Assembly: GCA_046351215.1 (NCBI GenBank)
Contig: JAXLYX010000011.1
Location: forward strand, 218,554-282,553
Direction of reading: 5' to 3'
Source: JAXLYX01 sp046351215
Lineage (GTDB): Bacteria; Myxococcota_A; Polyangia; Polyangiales; Houyiibacteriaceae
Length of the DNA stretch: 64,000 nt
The position numbers and the translations under genes were made by a program. Below, one piece after another: positions 8,915 through 15,625 of the stretch; positions within the stretch are counted from its first letter, which is position 1; every line of letters begins with the position of its first letter. Below the pieces are notes generated by a model. The model saw nothing but the letters and a program-made list of their open reading frames with translations, did no database searches and was not told the origin of the DNA.

Positions 8915-9928
8915 ATGGTTCGTCGCGCGTCGCCCTGGCTCCTCGCTTCCGTGCTCCTGTCGGCCTGCGGCGAGCCGCCGCCTCCGCCGCCTCCCCCGCC
9001 CGGCGTGGTCGCGCCGAACGCGCGGCCCGCGGCCGCGACGACGCCGTCGGGGCAACCTGGCCAGCCCACCGTCACGCCGACGATCGACTCGAATTTCGGC
9101 ACGGTCACGCTGGCGACCGGCTTCCAGCCCGATCCCCACGTCGAGCGGGGCACCTCCGGGGGCGACATCGACGCGCGGACGTTCCAGGGCGACTGCCGCG
9201 GCTTCGTCACGCAGAAGCCGGACCACGTGCTCGTGGCGACGACCGCCTTCCAGCGCCTCCGCATCCTCGTGAACGCCGGCGAGGCCGACGTCACCCTCGT
9301 CGTGCAGGCGCCGGGCGGGGGCTATTCGTGCAGCGACGACGCCGAAGGCCGCAATCCGATCGTCGAGCTCGGGGGCGCCCAGGGCACCTACCGCATCTGG
9401 GTCGGCAGCTACCAGGCGGGTCAGCAGTCTCCGTACGTGATGGGCTTCTCGGAGCTCGCCGACACCACGGCCGCCGGCCTGCCGCTCGGCAACGGGGCCG
9501 GCTCGCTCGCCACCGACGGGACCGCGAGCAACTTCGGCACGATCGCGCTCGCCCCTGGTTTCACCCCCGATCCGCGCACGGTGCAGGGCACCTCGGGAGG
9601 GGAGGTCGATCTCGGCCCGCTCGGCGTCGGCTGCCGCGGCTTCGTGACCCCGCAGCCCGATCACATCCTGGAGCTCGGAGGGGACTCGCCGAGCCTGTGT
9701 CTCATGGTCCGCTCCGAGGGAGACACCGTGCTCCTCGTGCACCGACCCGACGGCTCCTTCGTCTGCGACGACGACACGGAAGGCCGCAACCCGGTCGTCA
9801 CCGGCGCCTTCCCGAAGGGCACCTACCGCCTCTGGGTGGGCAGCTACCAGCCCCGCTCGAACGACGGCTACGTGCTCGGCATCACGCAGATCGCGGACGT
9901 CATGCCCTCGACGTTGGCTGCTCCCTGA
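8915..9928 (+). CDS. Lipoprotein with two homologous domains, function unknown
   Basis: A 337-aa exported protein. The signal peptide ends in a lipobox (LLSACG, Cys at about residue 18), followed by a run of nine prolines and a flexible linker. The rest is a tandem duplication. Each copy of about 120 residues starts SNFGT, contains GTSGG, CRGFVT, a CSDDAEGRNP or CDDDTEGRNP motif, and ends with GTYRxWVGSYQ. The acidic D-D-x-EGRNP segment looks suited to metal (Ca2+) binding, and the fold may be a beta sandwich. No known family is recognised with confidence. Its ATG lies 7 bases past the Nudix stop. Confidence 0.75.
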   Translation: MVRRASPWLLASVLLSACGEPPPPPPPPPGVVAPNARPAAATTPSGQPGQPTVTPTIDSNFGTVTLATGFQPDPHVERGTSGGDIDARTFQGDCRGFVTQKPDHVLVATTAFQRLRILVNAGEADVTLVVQAPGGGYSCSDDAEGRNPIVELGGAQGTYRIWVGSYQAGQQSPYVMGFSELADTTAAGLPLGNGAGSLATDGTASNFGTIALAPGFTPDPRTVQGTSGGEVDLGPLGVGCRGFVTPQPDHILELGGDSPSLCLMVRSEGDTVLLVHRPDGSFVCDDDTEGRNPVVTGAFPKGTYRLWVGSYQPRSNDGYVLGITQIADVMPSTLAAP

Positions 9929-10009
9929 TCCACGTCACGGGCCCCGAGGCCGGCGCTTCCGCCCTTGCGAAGCTGCTGCTAGGGTCCCACGAACCCGACC
10001 GAGAACACC

Positions 10010-10309
10010 ATGGCTGCCGCCGATCCCAACCGCATCGTCCACTGCGTGAAGCTGAAGCAGGACCTCCCGGGCCTCGCGAAACCCCCGTTCCCGAACGCGC
10101 TCGGGCAGGAGATCTTCGAGAAGGTCTCGGCCGAGGCCTGGGAGCAGTGGCTGAAGGAGAGCGTGCGGTACATCAACACGTACCGCGTCGACCTCTCGTC
10201 GAAGCAGGGCCAGGAGTTCCTGGTCACGCAGCTCCGCATCTGGCTCGGCCTCGACGAGGGCCACCTCGTGGCGACGGCGTGGACGCCGCCCAAGGACGAG
10301 GCGAAGTGA
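10010..10309 (+). CDS. YggX-like Fe(2+)-trafficking / oxidative damage protection protein
   Basis: A 99-aa cytoplasmic protein of the YggX family (PF04362). The hallmark N-terminal IVHCVKLKQDLPGL with its single Cys, the PFPNALGQEIFEKVSAEAW region, and the WxxxxVRYINTYRVDLSS helix are all present. In enterobacteria the family protects Fe-S enzymes from oxidation and is linked to iron delivery. The C-terminus is a little more extended and acidic than in E. coli. Its stop is one base away from the stop of the convergent DUF3025 gene. Confidence 0.9.
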   Translation: MAAADPNRIVHCVKLKQDLPGLAKPPFPNALGQEIFEKVSAEAWEQWLKESVRYINTYRVDLSSKQGQEFLVTQLRIWLGLDEGHLVATAWTPPKDEAK

Positions 10310-10310
10310 G

Positions 10311-11141
10311 CTAGCGCTCGGACGGGCCCGGGCCCGGGCTCGCCGTGCCGTCCGCCGACACGAGCACGCTGCCGTGGGCGCTCGGCTCGCGGAAGAGCGT
10401 CTCGTCTGCGACGTCGCGCGAGAGGGCGCGATCGATCGCGTCGAAGAGCGCGTCTTCGTCTTCCGGCAGCGCCGGGCCGAGGGAGACGACGTGGGCGAGC
10501 GCCTGGACCGGCGGCGCTCCGCGCTGCAGGTGCTCGAGCACGGCGTGGCCGAGGATCACGAGGCGCGCCTCGCCGCGCGCGATCGCGGCCGCCACCGCCG
10601 TCTCGAAGTCGCCCTCGGCGATGGCGCGGGCGGCGGCGTCCGCGGCCGCGACGAGCACGCCGCCCTCGTCGAGGATGGTGAGGGCGTCCTGCTCGCGGGT
10701 GCGCTTGCCCGGGATCGTACGCGCATCCTCCGGGAGCCAGGCGACGAGGGCGCGGTACTGGCGTGCGTGGATCGCGCGCTTGCTCCGCGGGAAGAGCGCC
10801 CACGCGACGGCGTTCCAGAAATCGTGCGGATTCTCGGGGCGGCTCGGCACCTCGTCGTGCATCGTGATGCGTACGTCGTAGAGCGCATCGCGATCGACCG
10901 GACCCGGGGCACGACGCCGCGGCTTCGGTGCTTGCACCACAAAGCGAACGGGGCGGACCTCCGGTGCGAACGCCTGCCGGCGGCTCTCCACGAGCTCGGT
11001 GTAGCGGTCGACCGCGGGCCACGTCGTCTCGTGCTCGAGGGCCCCGAACACGCGGAGGGACGGCGCGAGCCACGGGCTCCTCCGCCCGAAGCCCGGATCC
11101 CAGGCGTTCGTGGGGGCATCTCGGCTCGGGGGCTCCGACAT
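10311..11141 (-). CDS. DUF3025 family protein
   Basis: A 276-aa cytoplasmic protein. The core ENPHDFWNAVAWALFPRSKRAIHARQY and the surrounding W-P-rich N-terminus (WDPGFGRRSPWLAPS) match DUF3025 (PF11227), a proteobacterial family with no established function. The ATG at 11141 (MSEPPSRD) is preferred. An upstream ATG at 11216 would add 25 residues of low-complexity sequence that the family does not have. The last 20 residues are Pro/Gly/Ser-rich and probably disordered. Confidence 0.78.
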   Translation of the reverse strand: MSEPPSRDAPTNAWDPGFGRRSPWLAPSLRVFGALEHETTWPAVDRYTELVESRRQAFAPEVRPVRFVVQAPKPRRRAPGPVDRDALYDVRITMHDEVPSRPENPHDFWNAVAWALFPRSKRAIHARQYRALVAWLPEDARTIPGKRTREQDALTILDEGGVLVAAADAAARAIAEGDFETAVAAAIARGEARLVILGHAVLEHLQRGAPPVQALAHVVSLGPALPEDEDALFDAIDRALSRDVADETLFREPSAHGSVLVSADGTASPGPGPSER

Positions 11142-11283
11142 GGCGGGCAGGCAACGTAGCAGTCCCCAAGCCAGCGTCGAAGGTGCACCGGCAATTCGGT
11201 GCCTGGCCGACGACATGTCGGTGACACCGGCCGAGCGGTGCGTACGTTCTTGGCGGCCACGCGGAAATTCGCAATGCTCCGCC

Positions 11284-11299
11284 TGGCACGCGGTGTGCT
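11284..11299 (+). promoter_or_regulatory. Sigma-54 (RpoN) type promoter for the HiPIP/peroxidase genes
   Basis: The sequence TGGCACGCGGTGTGCT matches the consensus TGGCACGNNNNTTGCW at every defined position except one T, with the invariant GG and GC exactly 10 bp apart. The expected start of transcription is near 11311, about 64 bases before the HiPIP ATG. Such promoters need an enhancer-binding activator, which would make this gene group conditionally expressed. Confidence 0.6.
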
Positions 11300-11327
11300 G
11301 GAATGACCCTACACCGCCGATCGCGAG

Positions 11328-11351
11328 GATCCCGACAACCCCGTCGGGATC
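11328..11351 (+). other. Leader hairpin upstream of the HiPIP gene
   Basis: GATCCCGAC and GTCGGGATC form a perfect 9-bp stem around a 6-base loop (AACCCC), 23 bases before the HiPIP start and inside the transcript expected from the sigma-54 site. It may stabilise the mRNA, bind a regulator or be chance. The ribosome-binding sequence AAGGAGAG lies after it and is not sequestered. Confidence 0.4.
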
Positions 11352-11374
11352 GAGAATCCCCGAAGGAGAGACCC

Positions 11375-11704
11375 ATGACTGAAGGCAACAAGCTCACGCG
11401 GCGCGAACTGATCGGCAAGGGCATGGTCCTCGGCCTCGTCGTCCTCGGCGCGGGCCAGACGCTCGCGGCGTGCGGCGGTGGCGGTGAGGGTGCGGCCCTC
11501 GACTGCAGCAATGCGACGCCGGAGCAGACGCAGCAGCGCACGGCGCTCGGCTACGTCGAGGCCACGACCGATCCCGCGAAGGCGTGCTCGAAGTGCAACT
11601 TCTGGCAGGGCGGCACGAACACCGCGGCGTGTGGCGGCTGTCAGCTCAATCTCGGCAACGTGAACCCGAACGGTACCTGCAACAGCTTCGCGCCGAAGGC
11701 GTGA
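11375..11704 (+). CDS. Lipid-anchored high-potential iron-sulfur protein (HiPIP)
   Basis: A small exported electron carrier of 109 aa. The N-terminus has a twin-arginine type signal (LTRRELIGKG) followed by a hydrophobic stretch and a lipobox (TLAAC, Cys 33), so a folded protein would be exported and lipidated. The [4Fe-4S] ligands are Cys 71, 74, 89 and 102, spaced x2, x14 and x12, close to the classical x2, x14, x13; Cys 44 and 86 are extra. The start at 11375 has a good Shine-Dalgarno sequence (AAGGAGAG). HiPIPs shuttle electrons between cytochromes and oxidases or reductases. The next gene is a di-heme peroxidase 28 bases downstream, which could be its acceptor. Confidence 0.88.
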   Translation: MTEGNKLTRRELIGKGMVLGLVVLGAGQTLAACGGGGEGAALDCSNATPEQTQQRTALGYVEATTDPAKACSKCNFWQGGTNTAACGGCQLNLGNVNPNGTCNSFAPKA

Positions 11705-11731
11705 GGCGAGCGGGGACGAGGAGCTCGAACG

Positions 11732-12796
11732 ATGCGAACGAAGACACGGATCCTGATCGCGACTTCCCTCTTCGGAGCGGCCGCCCTGGCCGGCCTGGGT
11801 TGTGGCAACGAGCGTGAGCGGAGCGCGCCTTCGACCTCGGCGAGCTCCTCGGCTCCGGCGGCACCGGCGGCGCCTGCGCGCGAGCCGCTCGAGCCGCTCC
11901 CGGAGATCGCGACCAACGAGCGCAAGGTGCTGCTCGGTCGCCGGCTCTTCCACGACAAGCAGCTCTCGGGCGACAACACCGTCGCCTGCGTGACCTGCCA
12001 CTCCCTCGACCACGGAGGCGCCGAGGAGCGTCGCACGTCCGTCGGCATCCGCGGCCAGGTGGGCCCGATCAACGCGCCGACCGTGCTCAACGCCGCGCTC
12101 AACTTCGTCCAGTTCTGGGACGGCCGCGCCGCGAACCTCGTCGAGCAGGCGAAGGGCCCGGTCACCAACCCGATCGAGATGGGCGCGACCTGGGAGCAGG
12201 TCATCGAGCGCCTCTCCGGCGACGAGGGCTACCGCACGGAGTTCGCGGCCCTCTACACGGACGGCGTGACGCAGAACAACATCGCCGACGCGATCGCCGA
12301 GTACGAGCGCTCCCTGCTCACTCCGTCGCGCTTCGACCGTTACCTCCGCGGCGAGCGGGCGGCGATCACCGAGGCCGAGCGTCAGGGCTACGAGACCTTC
12401 AAGCAGGTCGGCTGCCCGAGCTGCCATCAGGGCGCGAACGTCGGCGGCTCGATGTACCAGAAGATGGGCGTCGTCCGGGACTACTTCGCCGCGCGGGGCA
12501 ACGTGACCCAGGCCGACTACGGACGCTTCAACGTCACGCACGACGAGAACGATCGCTACCGCTTCAAGGTGCCGACGCTCCGCAACGTCGCGCTCTCCTC
12601 GCCGTATCTCCACGACGGCTCCCAGCAGACGCTCGACGACGTCGTGCGCGTGATGGGGCGCTACCAGCTCGGTCGCGAGCTCACGGCCGACCAGGTCCGG
12701 TCGATCGTCGCCTTCCTCAACTCGCTGACGGGCGAGCTGCCCGCGGGCGCGCGTCCGCCGGCCGAGCCGGCCGCGGCCCCCGCGCCCACGCCCTGA
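11732..12796 (+). CDS. Di-heme cytochrome c peroxidase family lipoprotein (CcpA/MauG type)
   Basis: Reduces hydrogen peroxide in the periplasm, or performs a MauG-like oxidation, using two c-type hemes. The 354-aa precursor has a signal peptide with lipobox (LAGLGC) and an Ala/Ser/Pro linker. The mature domain begins at the family's VLLGRRLFHDKQLSGDNTVACVTCH, with heme motif CVTCH near residue 86 and the second, CPSCHQG, near 228. The PTVLNAALNFVQFWDGRA and KVPTLRNVALSSPYLHDGS segments are diagnostic. It lies 28 bases after the HiPIP gene and is followed 3 bases later by the cysteine-cluster gene, so all three form one operon. Confidence 0.92.
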   Translation: MRTKTRILIATSLFGAAALAGLGCGNERERSAPSTSASSSAPAAPAAPAREPLEPLPEIATNERKVLLGRRLFHDKQLSGDNTVACVTCHSLDHGGAEERRTSVGIRGQVGPINAPTVLNAALNFVQFWDGRAANLVEQAKGPVTNPIEMGATWEQVIERLSGDEGYRTEFAALYTDGVTQNNIADAIAEYERSLLTPSRFDRYLRGERAAITEAERQGYETFKQVGCPSCHQGANVGGSMYQKMGVVRDYFAARGNVTQADYGRFNVTHDENDRYRFKVPTLRNVALSSPYLHDGSQQTLDDVVRVMGRYQLGRELTADQVRSIVAFLNSLTGELPAGARPPAEPAAAPAPTP

Positions 12797-12798
12797 CC

Positions 12799-13167
12799 GT
12801 GCCAGCGGAGGAGTCGCTCCCTTCCTGCCTCGAGTGCGGGACCTGCTGCTTCTCCTCCCTGCCCACGTACGTCCGAGTGACGGGCGACGATCACGAGCGA
12901 CTCGGCGAGGACGCCGAGTCGCTCACGCATTTCGTCGGCAACCGCTGCTACCTCCGGACGGTCGAGGGGCGCTGCGCGGCGCTCCGTGTCGACGGGAAGG
13001 CGGGCACGTTCGTCTGCACGGTCTACGAGCGTCGGCCGTCGACCTGCCGGCAGCTCGAGCGGGGCTCCCCCGAGTGCCTCGGCGAGCTCGCGACGAAGGG
13101 CGAGAGGCCGCGGCTCGCCCTTCTCTCCGCGCGGCGCGGAATCGGCACCCCGCAATCGCCTTCGTGA
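12799..13167 (+). CDS. YkgJ-type cysteine cluster protein
   Basis: A 122-aa cytoplasmic protein starting at a GTG three bases after the peroxidase stop. It carries the YkgJ family (PF03692) pattern of clustered cysteines: CLECGTCC near residue 10, NRCYL near 50, GRCAAL near 60, then VCTVYERRPSTCRQLERGSPEC near 75-96. The family is thought to bind zinc or a Fe-S cluster; no reaction is established. Tight packing behind the peroxidase suggests translational coupling and a shared redox context. Confidence 0.85.
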   Translation: MPAEESLPSCLECGTCCFSSLPTYVRVTGDDHERLGEDAESLTHFVGNRCYLRTVEGRCAALRVDGKAGTFVCTVYERRPSTCRQLERGSPECLGELATKGERPRLALLSARRGIGTPQSPS

Positions 13168-13219
13168 GGTCCTCGGCGACGCTTCCATTCGCCGGTCGTT
13201 TGGAGTAGACGGAGGGCGG

Positions 13220-14074
13220 ATGGACGATCGCTACGACGTCTGGCTCGTCAGCTTCGACGGTGGCCGCGGCTCGGCGGTACAGGGGCTCGTGCGCGTGTTC
13301 GGCGTCGGCGCCGACCGCGCCGAGCAGCTCCTCGCCGCGCTCCCCCACGTCGTCAAGCACGGCGTCTCGCGGGACGAGGCCGATCGGATGAAGGCCGCCC
13401 TCGAGGGGATCGGCGCGCACGTCGAGGTGCACCTCGCGCGGCCGCGTGCGCGTGCGGCCACGGCGCCGGTCGAGGCCCCTCCGAAGCCCGCCGCGAAGGA
13501 CCTCTCGGCGGATGCGATCGCAGGCGCCGGGCTCGACGTCGGGCAGGACCACGAGCCGCTCTCCTCGCTGCCCGCCCCGCCCGCCGCGAAGACCGACGTT
13601 CAGGTGCCCCGTGCGCCCGCGGTCCCGCGCGCCATCCACGAGTCGCACCTCGCCCGGCTCGACGTCGACAGCAACCCCGACTCCGTCGCAGGCGCCTTCG
13701 CCCCGAGCTCGGACTGGCGACCGCCCGCTTCGGGCGCCGGTCCCGATCCGGTCGTGGTCGTCGCACCGCGCCGTCCCTCGACGCGGCCCCCGGCGCCGCT
13801 CGGCGCTCCTCCTGCGCCCGGCGCCGCGCTCCGCTCCCCGGTCGCGTCCTCGAAGCCGGCGGCCGACCTCGACTCGAGGCAGCTCGGCATCGGTCTCGGC
13901 CTGTTCATCCTCGGCCTCGCCCTCCTCGGAGTCGGCTTGCTCCGGCGCGGCTCGGTGCTCCAGGGCGCGGCCGGCTACGGCGGGATCGTGCGCGACGGCT
14001 TCGCCTTCTGGGCCTTCACGACCGGGATCGGCGTCCTCCTCGACGTGATCCGTCGGCTCCGAGGTGGAGCGTGA
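13220..14074 (+). CDS. Membrane protein with an N-terminal L7/L12-CTD-like domain
   Basis: A 284-aa protein. Residues 4-72 follow the pattern of the ribosomal protein L7/L12 C-terminal domain: YDVWLVSFDG, then an AVQGLVRVFGVG helix, then AEQLLAALPHVVKHGVSRDEADRMKAALEGIGAHVEV. The key basic/Gly turn and the ALK..GVS.DEA..MK.ALE..GA.VEV signature are kept. A 140-residue Pro/Ala/Asp-rich linker follows, then two membrane helices (about 218-240 and 255-278). The function is unknown; it may dock a GTPase or another partner at the membrane, which is speculation. ATG 13220 is preceded by GGAGGG. The next gene overlaps its stop by four bases. Confidence 0.75.
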   Translation: MDDRYDVWLVSFDGGRGSAVQGLVRVFGVGADRAEQLLAALPHVVKHGVSRDEADRMKAALEGIGAHVEVHLARPRARAATAPVEAPPKPAAKDLSADAIAGAGLDVGQDHEPLSSLPAPPAAKTDVQVPRAPAVPRAIHESHLARLDVDSNPDSVAGAFAPSSDWRPPASGAGPDPVVVVAPRRPSTRPPAPLGAPPAPGAALRSPVASSKPAADLDSRQLGIGLGLFILGLALLGVGLLRRGSVLQGAAGYGGIVRDGFAFWAFTTGIGVLLDVIRRLRGGA

Positions 14075-14541
14075 GCGGTCGCATCGTCTGGCTCGTCGTC
14101 TGCATCGCCCTCGCGTTCGTCGTGAACCAGCTGAGGTCGGGGCGCTCGATCGCGGACGTCGGCGGCGCGATCGGCAGCGCCGTCGGGGATCCGGATGCCC
14201 GGGCCGCTCGGCTCCTCGACTCGCCGACGCATCCGAGCGAGCCGGCCGAGGCCTGGCTCTCGCGCTTCGGGCACTCGACGCGCGGCTCGTCGACGGAGCT
14301 CGTCGTCGCCGCCTGCCGTGCGGCGCGCTCGGCGGGCGCGATGCGCGTCGAGATCGGCGAGGTCATCGAGGCCGATGCCCAGCATGCGGTCACGACGCAG
14401 ATCGTGATCGAGCTGCCGACCGATCCGTCCCGACGCGACGCGGTGCTCCGGGCCTTCGTGCACGGCCTGGGCCGCACGGGCGAGCCCGAGTCCGTCTTCG
14501 ACGGGATCGGGAGACGCTTCGCGATCTTCGACACGCGCTAG
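14071..14541 (+). CDS. Small membrane-anchored protein, unknown
   Basis: A 156-aa protein starting at a GTG that overlaps the previous stop (GTGA), so the two are translationally coupled. One N-terminal helix (residues 4-19) is followed by a soluble domain of mixed alpha/beta pattern (AGAMRVEIGEV, TTQIVIELP, DAVLRAFVHGLGR). No family is recognised. The coupling to the L7/L12-like protein suggests they act together at the membrane. Confidence 0.65.
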   Translation: MSGRIVWLVVCIALAFVVNQLRSGRSIADVGGAIGSAVGDPDARAARLLDSPTHPSEPAEAWLSRFGHSTRGSSTELVVAACRAARSAGAMRVEIGEVIEADAQHAVTTQIVIELPTDPSRRDAVLRAFVHGLGRTGEPESVFDGIGRRFAIFDTR

Positions 14542-14551
14542 CGGCGCGTGC

Positions 14552-15388
14552 TCACCCCGCGATCAGGCGCGAGAGACGCGTGACGAGACGCTCGAGGCCG
14601 GGCTCGAGCCCTCGGTCCTCGCGCTCCCGATCGGCGAGCCCCTTCGCGATCAGGGCCTCGACGGCGGCGACGGTCTTCGCGTGGAGCTCGGCGACGACGG
14701 CCGGATCCTCCGCCTTCGAGGGATCCGCCGGCACTTCGATCGGCTCGCCCGCGAGGAAGCGCAGCTTCATCGGCAGGGGCAGGGGCCCGAGGCCGACGTA
14801 GAGCGGCACGACGTACTTCTCGCCGAGCAGCGCGCGGATGGCCACGCCGAGGTGGGTGTCGCGCACCGCCTGCGCGTCGAGCACCTGGCGGTAGATCTCG
14901 TCGATGCCGATCACCGCCATCGGAACGATCGGCGCCCCCGCGCGGATCGCACACCGCACGAAGCCGTCGTGGCCCTCCCAGAAGAGCTTGTAGCGATCCT
15001 TCGCGCTCGCGAGGGCCTCGCGCGCGCCTCCCGGGCACACGTAGCAGATCTCGCCGCGCGTCAGCAGGAGATGCGCGTTCTCGGGAGTGCCCTCGACGCC
15101 GCCGGTCGGTCCGAGGATCTTGCGCTGGAGCTCCGTCGCGTAGAGCACGCGGTCGCCGAGGCCGCGGATCGCCCGTCCCGAGGCGTCCCAGACGCCGAGC
15201 AAGAGGCTCGGAGCCTCCATCGCGAAGAGGCCGTGGTTGGCCGCCACCAAGAGGCCGCCGGGGCGTCGGAAGACCTCGAAGCCCTCGAACGAGGGGCGGA
15301 AATAGAACCGCAGGGCGCGGGCCCATTCCACGGTGCGTCGATAGGATTCCTCGTCGAGGATCCAGCCGGTCAGGGCGGGGTCTTCCAT
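14552..15388 (-). CDS. Acyltransferase of the PlsC/lysophospholipid family
   Basis: A 278-aa acyl-CoA or acyl-ACP dependent acyltransferase. The motif LVAANHGLFAMEAP near residue 60 stands in for the NHx4D active-site block, with Glu or Met-Glu in place of Asp, and ICYVCPGGAREAL near 120 stands for the substrate-binding PEGxR block. This variant resembles the diacylglycerol acyltransferase-like branch of the family. It probably acylates a lysophospholipid or glycerolipid at the inner membrane. It is divergent from the alkyl-DHAP synthase operon, which makes a role in ether-lipid assembly plausible but unproven. Confidence 0.8.
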   Translation of the reverse strand: MEDPALTGWILDEESYRRTVEWARALRFYFRPSFEGFEVFRRPGGLLVAANHGLFAMEAPSLLLGVWDASGRAIRGLGDRVLYATELQRKILGPTGGVEGTPENAHLLLTRGEICYVCPGGAREALASAKDRYKLFWEGHDGFVRCAIRAGAPIVPMAVIGIDEIYRQVLDAQAVRDTHLGVAIRALLGEKYVVPLYVGLGPLPLPMKLRFLAGEPIEVPADPSKAEDPAVVAELHAKTVAAVEALIAKGLADREREDRGLEPGLERLVTRLSRLIAG

Positions 15389-15496
15389 CGCCTCCTCGGC
15401 TGGGGGTTTTGAGCCAGAGCGGGCGGACTTTCAAGCAATTCCGAGAGGTTCGGCGGGGGGTGCGCTCCCCCGCGGAAACGTGGGACGAAATCGGCC

Positions 15497-15508
15497 GACC
15501 GGCCGGTC
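15497..15508. promoter_or_regulatory. 12-bp perfect palindrome in the divergent promoter region
   Basis: GACCGGCCGGTC lies in the 237-base region between the acyltransferase (-) and alkyl-DHAP synthase (+) genes. A second 12-bp palindrome lies 28 bases further on. Two such elements in one divergent region suggest operators for a dimeric repressor, although GC-rich palindromes also arise by chance. Confidence 0.35.
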
Positions 15509-15535
15509 ACGATTCTTGTCGGGCCGCCCCGCCGA

Positions 15536-15547
15536 CCCCACGTGGGG
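15536..15547. promoter_or_regulatory. Second 12-bp palindrome in the same divergent region
   Basis: CCCCACGTGGGG is a perfect palindrome 79 bases before the alkyl-DHAP synthase start. It shares no core with the first palindrome, so if both are operators they bind different proteins. Confidence 0.3.
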
Positions 15548-15625
15548 CGTGACATCGACCCCGGCGGACCGGCACGATCCGTGGCCACGCGTCCTCCGGG
15601 GCGCACGTCTGTGCGAGGGGTATCC

